From Membranipora membranacea (lineage: Eukaryota; Bryozoa; Gymnolaemata; Cheilostomatida; Membraniporidae), in assembly GCA_914767715.1 (NCBI GenBank), contig OU612067.1:13459001-13523000 (forward strand): DNA of 64,000 bases. Reading direction: 5' to 3'. A program made the translations under genes and the position numbers. Shown here piece by piece: positions 11,391 to 25,300 of the stretch. Each line of letters starts with the position of its first letter. The first letter of the stretch is position 1. The notes under the pieces are model-generated. The model searched no databases and had not been told where the DNA came from. It worked only from the letters and a program-made list of their open reading frames with translations.

Positions 11391-13600
11391 TGGGTAATAA
11401 CGCTGACTTGAAATTTCGAAAAGTATACCAAGGGAGGGTATCACGCTTTTTTTTCGCTCAGATCAAAAAATAGATTTGCTTCCAACTCACCTCGTAAGGA
11501 AGAGCAACTCCTGCTGATCTCAAATCTGCAAACCGTTTGGCTCTGCTGCTTTTCATTCTCCGTCAGCGTTCGTTTTAATTAGGGTCACTTTTGCTAAAAA
11601 AAAACATGCCAAACGGCAGCATTGAAAAATCAAATCTCTGTTCGATTCTTATCAAACTCCGACCAGTTCAAGCTCTTATTGGCCTTACTCAAAATCCAGA
11701 ATATCGGAATCCTCGGATTAACTGGTGGGTAATAACGCTGACTTGAAATTTCGAAAAATATACCAAGGGAGGGTATCACGCTTTTTTTTCGCTCAGATCA
11801 AAAAATAGATTTGCTTCCAACTCACCTCATAAGGAGGAGCAACTCCTGCTGATCTCAAATCTGCAAACCGTTTGGCTCTGCTGCTTTTCATTCTGCGTCA
11901 GCGTTCGTTTTGATTAGGGTCACTTTTGCTAAAAAAAGACATGCCAAACGGCAGCATTGAAAAATTAAATCTCTGTTCGATTCTTATCAAACTCTGACCA
12001 GTTCAAGCTCTTATTGGCCTTACTCAAAATCCAGAACATCGGAATCCTCGGATTAACTGGTGGGTAATAACGCTGACTTGAAATTTCGAAAAATATAGCA
12101 AGGGAGGGTATCACGCTTTTTTTTCGCTCAGATCAAAAAATAGATTTGCTTCCAACTCACCTCATAAGGAGGAGCAACTCCTGTTGATCTCAAATCTGCA
12201 AACCGTTTGGCTCTGCTGCTTTTCATTCTCTGTCAGCGTTCGTTTTAATTAGGGTCACTTTTGCTAACAAAAAACATGCCAAACGGCAGCATTGAAAAAT
12301 TAAATCTCTGTTCGATTCTTATCAAACTCCGACCAGTTCAAGCTCTTATTGGCCTTACTCAAAATCCAGAATATCGGAATCCTCGGATTAACTGGTGGGT
12401 AATAACGCTGACTTGAAATTTCGAAAAATATACAAAGGGAGGGTATCACGCTTTGTTTTCGCTCAGATCAAAAAATAGATTTGCTTCCAACTCACCTCAT
12501 AAGGAGGAGCAACTCCTGCTGATCTCAAATCTGCAAACCGTTTGGCCCTGCTGTTTTTCATTCTCCGTCAGCGTTCGTTTTAATTAGGGTCACTTTTGCT
12601 AAAAAAAAACATGCCAAACGGCAGCATTGAAAAATTAAATCTCTGTTCGATTCTTATCAAACTCCGACCAGTTCAAGCTCTTATTGGCCTTACTCAAAAT
12701 CCAGAACATCGGAATCCTCGGATTAACTGGTGGGTAATAACGCTGACTTGAAATTTCGAAAAATATACCAAGGGAGGGTATCACGCTTTTTTTTCGCTCA
12801 GATCAAAAAATAGATTTGCTTCCAACTCACCTCATAAGGAGAAGCAACTCCTGCTGATCTCAAATCTGCAAACCGTTTGGCTCTGCTGCTTTTCATTCTC
12901 CGTCAGCGTTCGTTTTAATTAGGGTCACTTTTGCTAACAAAACACATGCCAAACGGCAGCATTGAAAAATTAAATCTCTGTTCGATTCTTATCAAACTCC
13001 GACCAGTTCAAGCTCTTATTGGCCTTACTCAAAATCCAGAATATCGGAATCCTCGGATTAACTGGTGGGTAATAACGCTGACTTGAAATTTCGAAAAATA
13101 TACCAAGGGAGGGTATCACGCTTTTTTTTCGCTCTGATCAAAAAATAGATTTGCTTCCAACTCACCTCATAAGGAGGAGCAACTCCTGCTGATCTCAAAT
13201 CTGCAAACCGTTCGGCTCTGCTGCTTTTCATTCTCCGTCAGCGTTCGCTTTAATTAGGGTCACTTTTTCTAAAAAAAAACATGCCAAACGGCAGCATTGA
13301 AAAATCAAATCTCTGTTCGATTCTTATCAAACTCCGACCAGTTCAAGCTCTTATTGGCCTTACTCAAAATCCAGAATATCGGAATCCTCGGATTAACTGG
13401 TGGGTAATAACGCTGACTTGAAATTTCGAAAAATATACCAAGGGAGGGTATCACGCTTTTTTTTCGCTCAGATCAAAAAATAGATTTGCTTCCAACTCAC
13501 CTCATAAGGAGGAGCAACTCCTGCTGATCTCAAATCTGCAAACCGTTTGGCTCTGCTGCTTTTCATTCTCCGTCAGCGTTCGTTTTAATTAGGGTCACTT
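11391..13600 (+). repeat. Loosely ordered satellite monomers between HOR-A and HOR-C
   Basis: The AAGTATACCA monomer of HOR-A (10,416) recurs at 11,421, exactly three monomers later, which marks a local duplication. After it come monomers with mostly private changes: ATTCTGCGTC near 11,893, CCAGAACATCGG near 12,031 and again about 670 bp later, ATACAAAGGG near 12,430, and GCTAACAAAACACATG near 12,932. I see no repeated multi-monomer order here. The last tag returns in HOR-G at 42,760, so this stretch carries lineages shared with distant parts of the array. Confidence 0.7.
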
Positions 13601-16600
13601 TTGCTTAAAAAAAGACATGCCAAACGGCAGCATTGAAAAATTAAATCTCTGTTCGATCCTTATCAAACTCCGACCAGTTCAAGCTCTTATTGGCCTCACT
13701 CAAAATCCAGAATATTGGAATCCTCGGATTAACTGGTGGGTAATAACGCTGACTTGAAATTTCGAAAATTATACCAAGGGAGGGTATCACGCTTTTTTTT
13801 CGCTCAGATCAAAAAATAGATTTGCTTCCAACTCACCTCATAAGGAGGAGCAACTCCTGCTGATCTCAAATCTGCAAACCGTTTGGCTCTGCTGCTTTTC
13901 ATTCTCCGTCAGCGTTCGTTTTAATTAGGGTCACTTTTGCTAAAAAAAAACATGCCAAACGGCAGCATTGAAAAATTAAATCTCTGTTCGATACTTATCA
14001 AACTCCGACCAGTTCAAGCTCTTATTGGCCTTATTCAAAATCCAGAATATCGGAATCCTCGGATTAACTGGTGGGTAATAACGCTGACTTGAAATTTCGA
14101 AAAATATACGAAGGGAGGGTATCACGCTTTTTCTTCGCTCAGATCAAAAAATAGATTTGCTTCCAACTCACCTCATAAGGAGGAGCAACTCCTGCTGATC
14201 TCAAATCTACAGACCGTTTGGCTCTGCTGCTTTTCATTCTCCGTCAGCGTTCGTTTTAATTAGGGTCACTTTTGCTAAAAAAAAACATGCCAAACGGCAG
14301 CATTGAAAAATTAAATCTCTGTTCGATTCTTATCAAACTCCGACCAGTTCAAGCTCTTAATGGCCTTACTCAAAATCCAGAATATCGGAATCCTCGGATT
14401 AACTGGTGGGTAATAACGCTGACTTGAAATTTCGAAAAATATACCAAGGGAGGGTATCACGCTTTTTTTTCGCTCAGATTAAAAAAATAGATTTGCTTCC
14501 AACGCACCTCATAAGGAGGAGCAACTCCTGCTGATCTCAAATCTGCAAACCGTTTGGCTCTGCTGCTTTTCATTCTCCGTCAGCGTTCGTTTTAATTAGG
14601 GTCACTTTTGCTAAAAAAAAACATGCCAAACGGCAGCATTGAAAAATCAAATCTCTGTTCGATTCTTATCAAACTCCGACCAGTTCAAGCTCTTATTGGC
14701 CTCACTCAAAATCCAGAATATCGGAATCCTCGGATTAACTGGTGGGTAATAACGCTGACTTGAAATTTCGAAAAATATACGAAGGGAGGGTATCACGCTT
14801 TTTCTTCGCTCAGATCAAAAAATAGATTTGCTTCCAACTCACCTCATAAGGAGGAGCAACTCCTGCTGATCTCAAATCTGCAAACCGTTTGGCTCTGCTG
14901 CTTTTCATTCTCCGTCAGCGTTCGTTTTAATTAGGGTCACTTTTGCTAAAAAAAAACATGCCAAACGGCAGCATTGAAAAATTAAATCTCTGTTCGATTC
15001 TTATCAAACTCCGACCAGTTCAAGCTCTTAATGGCCTTACTCAAAATCCAGAATATCGGAATCCTCGGATTAACTGGTGGGTAATAACGCTGACTTGAAA
15101 TTTCGAAAAATATACCAAGGGAGGGTATCACGCTTTTTTTTCGCTCAGATTAAAAAAATAGATTTGCTTCCAACTCACCTCATAAGGAGGAGCAACTCCT
15201 GCTGATCTCAAATCTGCAAACCGTTTGGCTCTGCTGCTTTTCATTCTCCGTCAGCGTTCGTTTTAATTAGGGTCAATTTTGCTAAAAAAAAACATGCCAA
15301 ACGGCAGCATTGAAAAATCAAATCTCTGTTCGATTCTTATCAAACTCCGACCAGTTCAAGCTCTTATTGGCCTCACTCAAAATCCAGAATATCGGAATCC
15401 TCGGATTAACTGGTGGGTAATAACGCTGACTTGAAATTTCGAAAAATATACCAAGGGAGGGTATCACGCTTTTTTTTCGCTCAGATCAAAAAATAGATTT
15501 GCTTCCAACTCACCTCATAAGGAGGAGCAACTCCTGCTGATCTCAAATCTACAGACCGTTTGGCTCTGCTGCTTTTCATTCTCCGTCAGCGTTCGTTTTA
15601 ATTAGGGTCACTTTTGCTAAAAAAAAACATGCCAAACGGCAGTATTGAAAAATCAAATCTCTGTTCGATTCTTATCAAACTCCGACCAGTTCAAGCTCTT
15701 ATTGGCCTTACTCAAAATCCAGAATATCGGAATCCTCGGATTAACTGGTGGGTAATAACGCTGACTTGAAATTTCGAAAAATATACCAAGGGAGGGTATC
15801 ACGCTTTTTTTTCGCTCAGATCAAAAAATATATTTGCTTCCAACTCACCTCATAAGGAGGAGCAACTCCTGCTGATCTCAAATCTGCAAACCGTTTGGCT
15901 CTGCTGCTTTTCATTCTCCGTCAGCGTTCGTTTTAATTAGGGTCACTTTTGCTAAAAAAAAACATGCCAAACGGCAGCATTGAAAAATTAAATCTCTGTT
16001 CGATTCTTATCAAACTCCGACCAGTTCAAGCTCTTATTGGCCTTACTCAAAATCCAGAATATCGGAATCCTCGGATTAACTGGTGGGTAATAACGCTGAC
16101 TTGAAGTTTCGAAAAATATAAAAAAGGGAGGGTATCACGCTTTTTTTTCGATCAGATGAAAAAATAGATTTGCTTCCAACTCACCTCATAAGGAGGAGCA
16201 ACTCCTGCTGATCTCAAATCTGCAAACCGTTCGGCTCTGCTGCTTTTCATTCTCCGTCAGCGTTCGTTTTAATTAGGGTCACTTTTGCTAAAAAAAAACA
16301 TGCCAAACGGCAGCATTGAAAAATTAAATCTCTGTTCGATTCTTATCAAACTCCGACCAGTTCAAGCTCTTATTGGCCTTACTCAAAATCCAGAATATCG
16401 GAATCCTCGGATTAACTGGTGGGTAATAACGCTGACTTGAAATTTCGAAAAATATACCAAGGGAGGGTATCACGCTTTTTTTTCGCTCAGATCAAAAAAT
16501 AGATTTGCTTCCAACTCACCTCATAAGGAAGAGCAACTCCTGCTGATCTCAAATCTGCAAACCGTTTGGCTCTGCTGCTTTTCATTCTCCGTCAGCGTTC

Positions 16601-17957
16601 GTTTTAATTAGGGTCACTTTTGCTAAAAAAAAACATGCCAAACGGCAGCATTGAAAAATTAAATCTCTGTTCGATTCTTATCAAACTCCGAACAGTTCAA
16701 GCTATTAATGGCCTTACTCAAAATCCAGAATATCGGAATCCTCGGATTAACTGGTGGGTAATAACGCTGACTTGAAATTTCGAAAAATATACCAAGGGAG
16801 GGTATCACGCTTTTTTTTCGCTCAGATCAAAAAATAGATTTGCTTCCAACTCACCTCATATGGAGGAGCAACTCCTGCTGATCTCAAATCTACAAACTGT
16901 TTGGCTCTGCTGCTTTTCATTCTCCGTCAGCGTTCGTTTTAATTAGGGTCACTTTTGCTAAAAAAAAACATGCCAAACGGCAGCATTGAAAAAATAAATC
17001 TCTGTTCGATTCTTATCAAACTCCGACCAGTTCAAGCTCTTATTGGCGTCACTCAAAATCCAGAATATCGGAATCCTCGGATTAACTGGTGGGTAATAAC
17101 GCTGACTTGAAATTTCGAAAATTATACCAAGGGAGGGTATCACGCTTTTTTTTCGCTAAGATCAAAAAATAGATTTGCTTCCAACTCACCTCATAAGGAG
17201 GAGCAACTCCTAATGATCTCAAATCTGCAAACCGTTTGGCTCTGCTGCTTTTCATTCTCCGTCAGCGTTCGTTTTAATTAGGGTCACTTTTGCTAAAAAA
17301 AAACATGCCAAACGGCAGCATTGAAAAATCAAATCTCTGTTCGATTCTTATCAAACTCCGACCAGTTCAAGCTCTTATTGGCCTTACTCAAAATCCAGAA
17401 TATCGGAATCCTCGGATTAACTGGTGGGTAATAACGCTGACTTGAAGTTTCGAAAAATATAAAAAAGGGAGGGTATCACGCTTTTTTTTCGATCAGATGA
17501 AAAAATAGATTTGCTTCCAACTCACCTCATAAGGAGGAGCAACTCCTGCTGATCTCAAATCTGCAAACCGTTCGGCTCTGCTGCTTTTCATTCTCCGTCA
17601 GCGTTCGTTTTAATTAGGGTCACTTTTGCTAAAAAAAAACATGCCAAACGGCAGCATTGAAAAATTAAATCTCTGTTCGATTCTTATCAAACTCCGACCA
17701 GTTCAAGCTCTTATTGGCCTTACTCAAAATCCAGAATATCGGAATCTTCGGATTAACTGGTGGGTAATAACGCTGACTTGAAATTTCGAAAAATATACCA
17801 AGGGAGGGTATCACGCTTTTTTTTCGCTCAGATCAAAAAATAGATTTGCTTCCAACTCACCTCATAAGGAGGAGCAACTCCTGCTGATCTCAAATCTGCA
17901 AACCGTTTGGCTCTGCTGCTTTTCATTCTCCGTCAGCGTTCGTTTTAATTAGGGTCA
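13601..17957 (+). repeat. HOR-C copy 1 (13 monomers, about 4.36 kb)
   Basis: Tags in order: AAAAGACATGCC, GATCCTTATC, AGAATATTGG (13,711), GAAAATTATACC, GATACTTATC, CCTTATTCAA, ATACGAAGGG, CTCTTAATGGCC, CAGATTAAAAAAATAG, ATAAAAAAGGGAGGG with GATCAGATGAAAAAATAG, and GAACAGTTCAAGCTATTAATGG. The AGAATATTGG monomer recurs at 18,070 and 22,427, a period of 4,357-4,359 bp. Within this copy the pair of monomers around 14,100-14,700 is itself duplicated at about 14,770-15,400. Confidence 0.85.
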
Positions 17958-20900
17958 CTTTTGCTAAAAAAAGACATGCCAAACGGCAGCATTGAAAAAT
18001 TAAATCTCTGTTCGATCCTTATCAAACTCCGACCAGTTCAAGCTCTTATTGGCCTCACTCAAAATCCAGAATATTGGAATCCTCGGATTAACTGGTGGGT
18101 AATAACGCTGACTTGAAATTTCGAAAATTATACCAAGGGAGGGTATCACGCTTTTTTTTCGCTCAGATCAAAAAATAGATTTGCTTCCAACTCACCTCAT
18201 AAGGAGGAGCAACTCCTGCTGATCTCAAATCTGCAAACCGTTTGGCTCTGCTGCTTTTCATTCTCCGTCAGCGTTCGTTTTAATTAGGGTCACTTTTGCT
18301 AAAAAAAAACATGCCAAACGGCAGCATTGAAAAATTAAATCTCTGTTCGATACTTATCAAACTCCGACCAGTTCAAGCTCTTATTGGCCTTATTCAAAAT
18401 CCAGAATATCGGAATCCTCGGATTAACTGGTGGGTAATAACGCTGACTTGAAATATCGAAAAATATACGAAGGGAGGGTATCACGCTTTTGCTCCGCTCA
18501 GATCAAAAAATAGATTTGCTTCCAACTCACCTCATAAGGAGGAGCAACTCCTGCTGATCTCAAATCTACAGACCGTTTGGCTCTGCTGCTTTTCATTCTC
18601 CGTCAGCGTTCGTTTTAATTAGGGTCACTTTTGCTAAAAAAAAACATGCCAAACGGCAGCATTGAAAAATTAAATCTCTGTTCGATTCTTATCAAACTCC
18701 GACCAGTTCAAGCTCTTAATGGCCTTACTCAAAATCCAGAATATCGGAATCCTCGGATTAACTGGTGGGTAATAACGCTGACTTGAAATTTCGAAAAATA
18801 TACCAAGGGAGGGTATCACGCTTTTTTTTCGCTTAGATTAAAAAAATAGATTTGCTTCCAACTCACCTCATAAGGAGGAGCAACTCCTGCTGATCTCAAA
18901 TCTGCAAACCGTTTGGCTCTGCTGCTTTTCATTCTCCGTCAGCGTTCGTTTTAATTAGGGTCACTTTTGCTAAAAAAAAACATGCCAAACGGCAGCATTG
19001 AAAAATCAAATCTCTGTTCGATTCTTATCAAACTCCGACCAGTTCAAGCTCTTATTGGCCTCACTCAAAATCCAGAATATCGGAATCCTCGGATTAACTG
19101 GTGGGTAATAACGCTGACTTGAAATTTCGAAAAATATACGAAGGGAGGGTATCACGCTTTTTCTTCGCTCAGATCAAAAAATAGATTTGCTTCCAACTCA
19201 CCTCATAAGGAGGAGCAACTCCTGCTGATCTCACATCTGCAAACCGTTTGGCTCTGCTGCTTTTCATTCTCCGTCAGCGTTCGTTTTAATTAGGGTCACT
19301 TTTGCTAAAAAAAAACATGCCAAACGGCAGCATTGAAAAATTAAATCTCTGTTCGAATCTTATCAAACTCCGACCAGTTCAAGCTCTTAATGGCCTTACT
19401 CAAAATCCAGAATATCGGAATCCTCGGATTAACTGGTGGGTAATAACGCTGACTTGAAATTTCGGAAATTAACCAAGGGAGGGTATCACGCTTTTTTTTC
19501 GCTCAGATTAAAAAAATAGATTTGCTTCCAACTCACCTCATAAGGAGGAGCAACTCCTGCTGATCTCAAATCTGCAAACCGTTTGGCTCTGCTGCTTTTC
19601 ATTCTCCGTCAGCGTTCGTTTTAATTAGGGTCAATTTTGCTAAAAAAAAACATGCCAAACGGCAGCATTGAAAAATCAAATCTCTGTTCGATTCTTATCA
19701 AACTCCGACCAGTTCAAGCTCTTATTGGCCTCACTCAAAATCCAGAATATCGGAATCCTCGGATTAACTGGTGGGTAATAACGCTGACTTGAAATTTCAA
19801 AAATATACCAAGGGAGGGTATCACGCTTTTTTTTCGCTCAGATCAAAAAATAGATTTGCTTCCAACTCACCTCATAAGGAGGAGCAACTCCTGCTGATCT
19901 CAAATCTACAGACCGTTTGGCTCTGCTGCTTTTCATTCTCCGTCAGCGTTCGTTTTAATTAGGGTCACTTTTGCTAAAAAAAAACATGCCAAACGGCAGC
20001 ATTGAAAAATCAAATCTCTGTTCGATTCTTATCAAACTCCGACCAGATCAAGCTCTTATTGGCCTTACTCAAAATCCAGAATATCGGAATCCTCGGATTA
20101 ACTGGTGGGTAATAACGCTGACTTGAAATTTCGAAAAATATACCAAGGGAGGGTATCACGCTTTTTTTTCGCTCAGATCAAAAAATATATTTGCTTCCAA
20201 CTCACCTCATAAGGAGGAGCAACTCCTGCTGATCTCAAATCTGCAAACCGTTTGGCTCTGCTGCTTTTCATTCTCCGTCAGCGTTCGTTTTAATTAGGGT
20301 CACTTTTGCTAAAAAAAAACATGCCAAACGGCAGCATTGAAAAATTAAATCTCTGTTCGATTCTTATCAAACTCCGACCAGTTCAAGCTCTTATTGGCCT
20401 TACTCAAAATCCAGAATATCGGAATCCTCGGATTAACTGGTGGGTAATAACGCTGACTTGAAGTTTCGAAAAATATAAAAAAGGGAGGGTATCACGCTTT
20501 TTTTTCGATCAGATGAAAAAATAGATTTGCTTCCAACTCACCTCATAAGGAGGAGCAACTCCTGCTGATCTCAAATCTGCAAACCGTTCGGCTCTGCTGC
20601 TTTTCATTCTCCGTCAGCGTTCGTTTTAATTAGGGTCACTTTTGCTAAAAAAAAACATGCCAAACGGCAGCATTGAAAAATTAAATCTCTGTTCGATTCT
20701 TATCAAACTCCGACCAGTTCAAGCTCTTATTGGCCTTACTCAAAATCCAGAATATCGGAATCCTCGGATTAACTGGTGGGTAATAACGCTGACTTGAAAT
20801 TTCGAAAAATATACCAAGGGAGGGTATCACGCTTTTTTTTCGCTCAGATCAAAAAATAGATTTGCTTCCAACTCACCTCATAAGGAGGAGCAACTCCTGC

Positions 20901-22315
20901 TGATCTCAAATCTGCAAACCGTTTGGCTCTGCTGCTTTTCATTCTCCGTCAGCGTTCGTTTTAATTAGGGTCACTTTTGCTAAAAAAAAACATGCCAAAC
21001 GGCAGCATTGAAAAATTAAATCTCTGTTCGATTCTTATCAAACTCCGAACAGTTCAAGCTATTAATGGCCTTACTCAAAATCCAGAATATCGGAATCCTC
21101 GGATTAACTGGTGGGTAATAACGCTGACTTGAAATTTCGAAAAATATACCAAGGGAGGGTATCACGCTTTTTTTTCGCTCAGATCAAAAAATAGATTTGC
21201 TTCCAACTCACCTCATATGGAGGAGCAACTCCTGCTGATCTCAAATCTACAAACTATTTGGCTCTGCTGCTTTTCATTCTCCGTCAGCGTTCGTTTTAAT
21301 TAGGGTCACTTTTGCTAAAAAAAAACATGCCAAACGGCAGCATTGAAAAAATAAATCTCTGTTCGATTCTTATCAAACTCCGACCAGTTCAAGCTCTTAT
21401 TGGCGTCACTCAAAATCCAGAATATCGGAATCCTCGGATTAACTGGTGGGTAATAACGCTGACTTGAAATTTCGAAAATTATACCAAGGGAGGGTATCAC
21501 GCTTTTTTTTCGCTAAGATCAAAAAATAGATTTGCTTCCAACTCACCTCATAAGGAGGAGCAACTCCTAATGATCTCAAATCTGCAAACCGTTTGGCTCT
21601 GCTGCTTTTCATTCTCCGTCAGCGTTCGTTTTAATTAGGGTCACTTTTGCTAAAAAAAAACATGCCAAACGGCAGCATTGAAAAATCAAATCTCTGTTCG
21701 ATTCTTATCAAACTCCGACCAGTTCAAGCTCTTATTGGCCTTACTCAAAATCCAGAATATCGGAATCCTCGGATTAACTGGTGGGTAATAACGCTGACTT
21801 GAAGTTTCGAAAAATATAAAAAAGGGAGGGTATCACGCTTTTTTTTCGATCAGATGAAAAAATAGATTTGCTTCCAACTCACCTCATAAGGAGGAGCAAC
21901 TCCTGCTGATCTCAAATCTGCAAACCGTTCGGCTCTGCTGCTTTTCATTCTCCGTCAGCGTTCGTTTTAATTAGGGTCACTTTTGCTAAAAAAAAACATG
22001 CCAAACGGCAGCATTGAAAAATTAAATCTCTGTTCGATTCTTATCAAACTCCGACCAGTTCAAGCTCTTATTGGCCTTACTCAAAATCCAGAATATCGGA
22101 ATCCTCGGATTAACTGGTGGGTAATAACGCTGACTTGAAATTTCGAAAAATATACCAAGGGAGGGTATCACGCTTTTTTTTCGCTCAGATCAAAAAATAG
22201 ATTTGCTTCCAACTCACCTCATAAGGAGGAGCAACTCCTGCTGATCTCAAATCTGCAAACCGTTTGGCTCTGCTGCTTTTCATTCTCCGTCAGCGTTCGT
22301 TTTAATTAGGGTCAC
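17958..22315 (+). repeat. HOR-C copy 2 (13 monomers)
   Basis: Same tag order as copy 1 at an offset of about 4,358 bp. Private changes include TTTTGCTCCGCTCAG near 18,488 (copy 1 has TTTTTCTTCGCTCAG, copy 3 TTTTTCTCCGCTCAG) and CGGAAATTAACCAAGG near 19,464. A G-deleted AATTTCAAAAATATACC monomer near 19,790 is shared with copy 3 but not with copy 1 at the equivalent place. Copies 2 and 3 therefore look more closely related to each other than to copy 1. Confidence 0.85.
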
Positions 22316-25300
22316 TTTTGCTAAAAAAAGACATGCCAAACGGCAGCATTGAAAAATTAAATCTCTGTTCGATCCTTATCAAACTCCGACCAGTTCAAGC
22401 TCTTATTGGCCTCACTCAAAATCCAGAATATTGGAATCCTCGGATTAACTGGTGGGTAATAACGCTGACTTGAAATTTCGAAAATTATACCAAGGGAGGG
22501 TATCACGCTTTTTTTTCGCTCAGATCAAAAAATAGATTTGCTTCCAACTCACCTCATAAGGAGGAGCAACTCCTGCTGATCTCAAATCTGCAAACCGTTT
22601 GGCTCTGCTGCTTTTCATTCTCCGTCAGCGTTCGTTTTAATTAGGGTCACTTTTGCTAAAAAAAAACATGCCAAACGGCAGCATTGAAAAATTAAATCTC
22701 TGTTCGATACTTATCAAACTCCGACCAGTTCAAGCTCTTATTGGCCTTATTCAAAATCCAGAATATCGGAATCCTCGGATTAACTGGTGGGTAATAACGC
22801 TGACTTGAAATTTCGAAAAATATACGAAGGGAGGGTATCACGCTTTTTCTCCGCTCAGATCAAAAAATAGATTTGCTTCCAACTCACCTCATAAGGAGGA
22901 GCAACTCCTGCTGATCTCAAATCTACAGACCGTTTGGCTCTGCTGCTTTTCATTCTCCGTCAGCGTTCGTTTTAATTAGGGTCACTTTTGCTAAAAAAAA
23001 ACATGCCAAACGGCAGCATTGAAAAATTAAATCTCTGTTCGATTCTTATCAAACTCCGACCAGTTCAAGCTCTTAATGGCCTTACTCAAAATCCAGAATA
23101 TCGGAATCCTCGGATTAACTGGTGGGTAATAACGCTGACTTGAAATTTCGAAAAATATACCAAGGGAGGGTATCACGCTTTTTTTTCGCTCAGATTAAAA
23201 AAATAGATTTGCTTCCAACTCACCTCATAAGGAGGAGCAACTCCTGCTGATCTCAAATCTGCAAACCGTTTGGCTCTGCTGCTTTTCATTCTCCGTCAGC
23301 GTTCGTTTTAATTAGGGTCACTTTTGCTAAAAAAAAACATGCCAAACGGCAGCATTGAAAAATCAAATCTCTGTTCGATTCTTATCAAACTCCGACCAGT
23401 TCAAGCTCTTATTGGCCTCACTCAAAATCCAGAATATCGGAATCCTCGGATTAACTGGTGGGTAATAACGCTGACTTGAAATTTCGAAAAATATACGAAG
23501 GGAGGGTATCACGCTTTTTCTTCGCTCAGATCAAAAAATAGATTTGCTTCCAACTCACCTCATAAGGAGGAGCAACTCCTGCTGATCTCACATCTGCAAA
23601 CCGTTTGGCTCTGCTGCTTTTCATTCTCCGTCAGCGTTCGTTTTAATTAGGGTCACTTTTGCTAAAAAAAAACATGCCAAACGGCAGCATTGAAAAATTA
23701 AATCTCTGTTCGATTCTTATCAAACTCCGACCAGTTCAAGCTCTTAATGGCCTTACTCAAAATCCAGAATATCGGAATCCTCGGATTAACTGGTGGGTAA
23801 TAACGCTGACTTGAAATTTCGAAAAATATACCAAGGGAGGGTATCACGCTTTTTTTTCGCTCAGATTAAAAAAATAGATTTGCTTTCAACTCACCTCATA
23901 AGGAGGAGCAACTCCTGCTGATCTCAAATCTGCAAACCGTTTGGCTCTGCTGCTTTTCATTCTCCGTCAGCGTTCGTTTTAATTAGGGTCAATTTTGCTA
24001 AAAAAAAACATGCCAAACGGCAGCATTGAAAAATCAAATCTCTGTTCGATTCTTATCAAACTCCGACCAGTTCAAGCTCTTATTGGCCTCACTCAAAATC
24101 CAGAATATCGGAATCCTCGGATTAACTGGTGGGTAATAACGCTGACTTGAAATTTCAAAAATATACCAAGGGAGGGTATCACGCTTTTTTTTCGCTCAGA
24201 TCAAAAAATAGATTTGCTTCCAACTCACCTCATAAGGAGGAGCAACTCCTGCTGATCTCAAATCTACAGACCGTTTGGCTCTGCTGCTTTTCATTCTCCG
24301 TCAGCGTTCGTTTTAATTAGGGTCACTTTTGCTAAAAAAAAACATGCCAAACGGCAGCATTGAAAAATCAAATCTCTGTTCGATTCTTATCAAACTCCGA
24401 CCAGTTCAAGCTCTTATTGGCCTTACTCAAAATCCAGAATATCGGAATCCTCGGATTAACTGGTGGGTAATAACGCTGACTTGAAATTTCGAAAAATATA
24501 CCAAGGGAGGGTATCACGCTTTTTTTTCGCTCAGATCAAAAAATATATTTGCTTCCAACTCACCTCATAAGGAGGAGCAACTCCTGCTGATCTCAAATCT
24601 GCAAACCGTTTGGCTCTGCTGCTTTTCATTCTCCGTCAGCGTTCGTTTTAATTAGGGTCACTTTTGCTAAAAAAAAACATGCCAAACGGCAGCATTGAAA
24701 AATTAAATCTCTGTTCGATTCTTATCAAACTCCGACCAGTTCAAGCTCTTATTGGCCTTACTCAAAATCCAGAATATCGGAATCCTCGGATTAACTGGTG
24801 GGTAATAACGCTGACTTGAAGTTTCGAAAAATATAAAAAAGGGAGGGTATCACGCTTTTTTTTCGATCAGATTAAAAAAATAGATTTGCTTTCAACTCAC
24901 CTCATAAGGAGGAGCAACTCCTGCTGATCTCAAATCTGCAAACCGTTTGGCTCTGCTGCTTTTCATTCTCCGTCAGCGTTCGTTTTAATTAGGGTCAATT
25001 TTGCTAAAAAAAAACATGCCAAACGGCAGCATTGAAAAATCAAATCTCTGTTCGATTCTTATCAAACTCCGACCAGTTCAAGCTCTTATTGGCCTCACTC
25101 AAAATCCAGAATATCGGAATCCTCGGATTAACTGGTGGGTAATAACGCTGACTTGAAATTTCAAAAATATACCAAGGGAGGGTATCACGCTTTTTTTTCG
25201 CTCAGATCAAAAAATAGATTTGCTTCCAACTCACCTCATAAGGAGGAGCAACTCCTGCTGATCTCAAATCTACAGACCGTTTGGCTCTGCTGCTTTTCAT

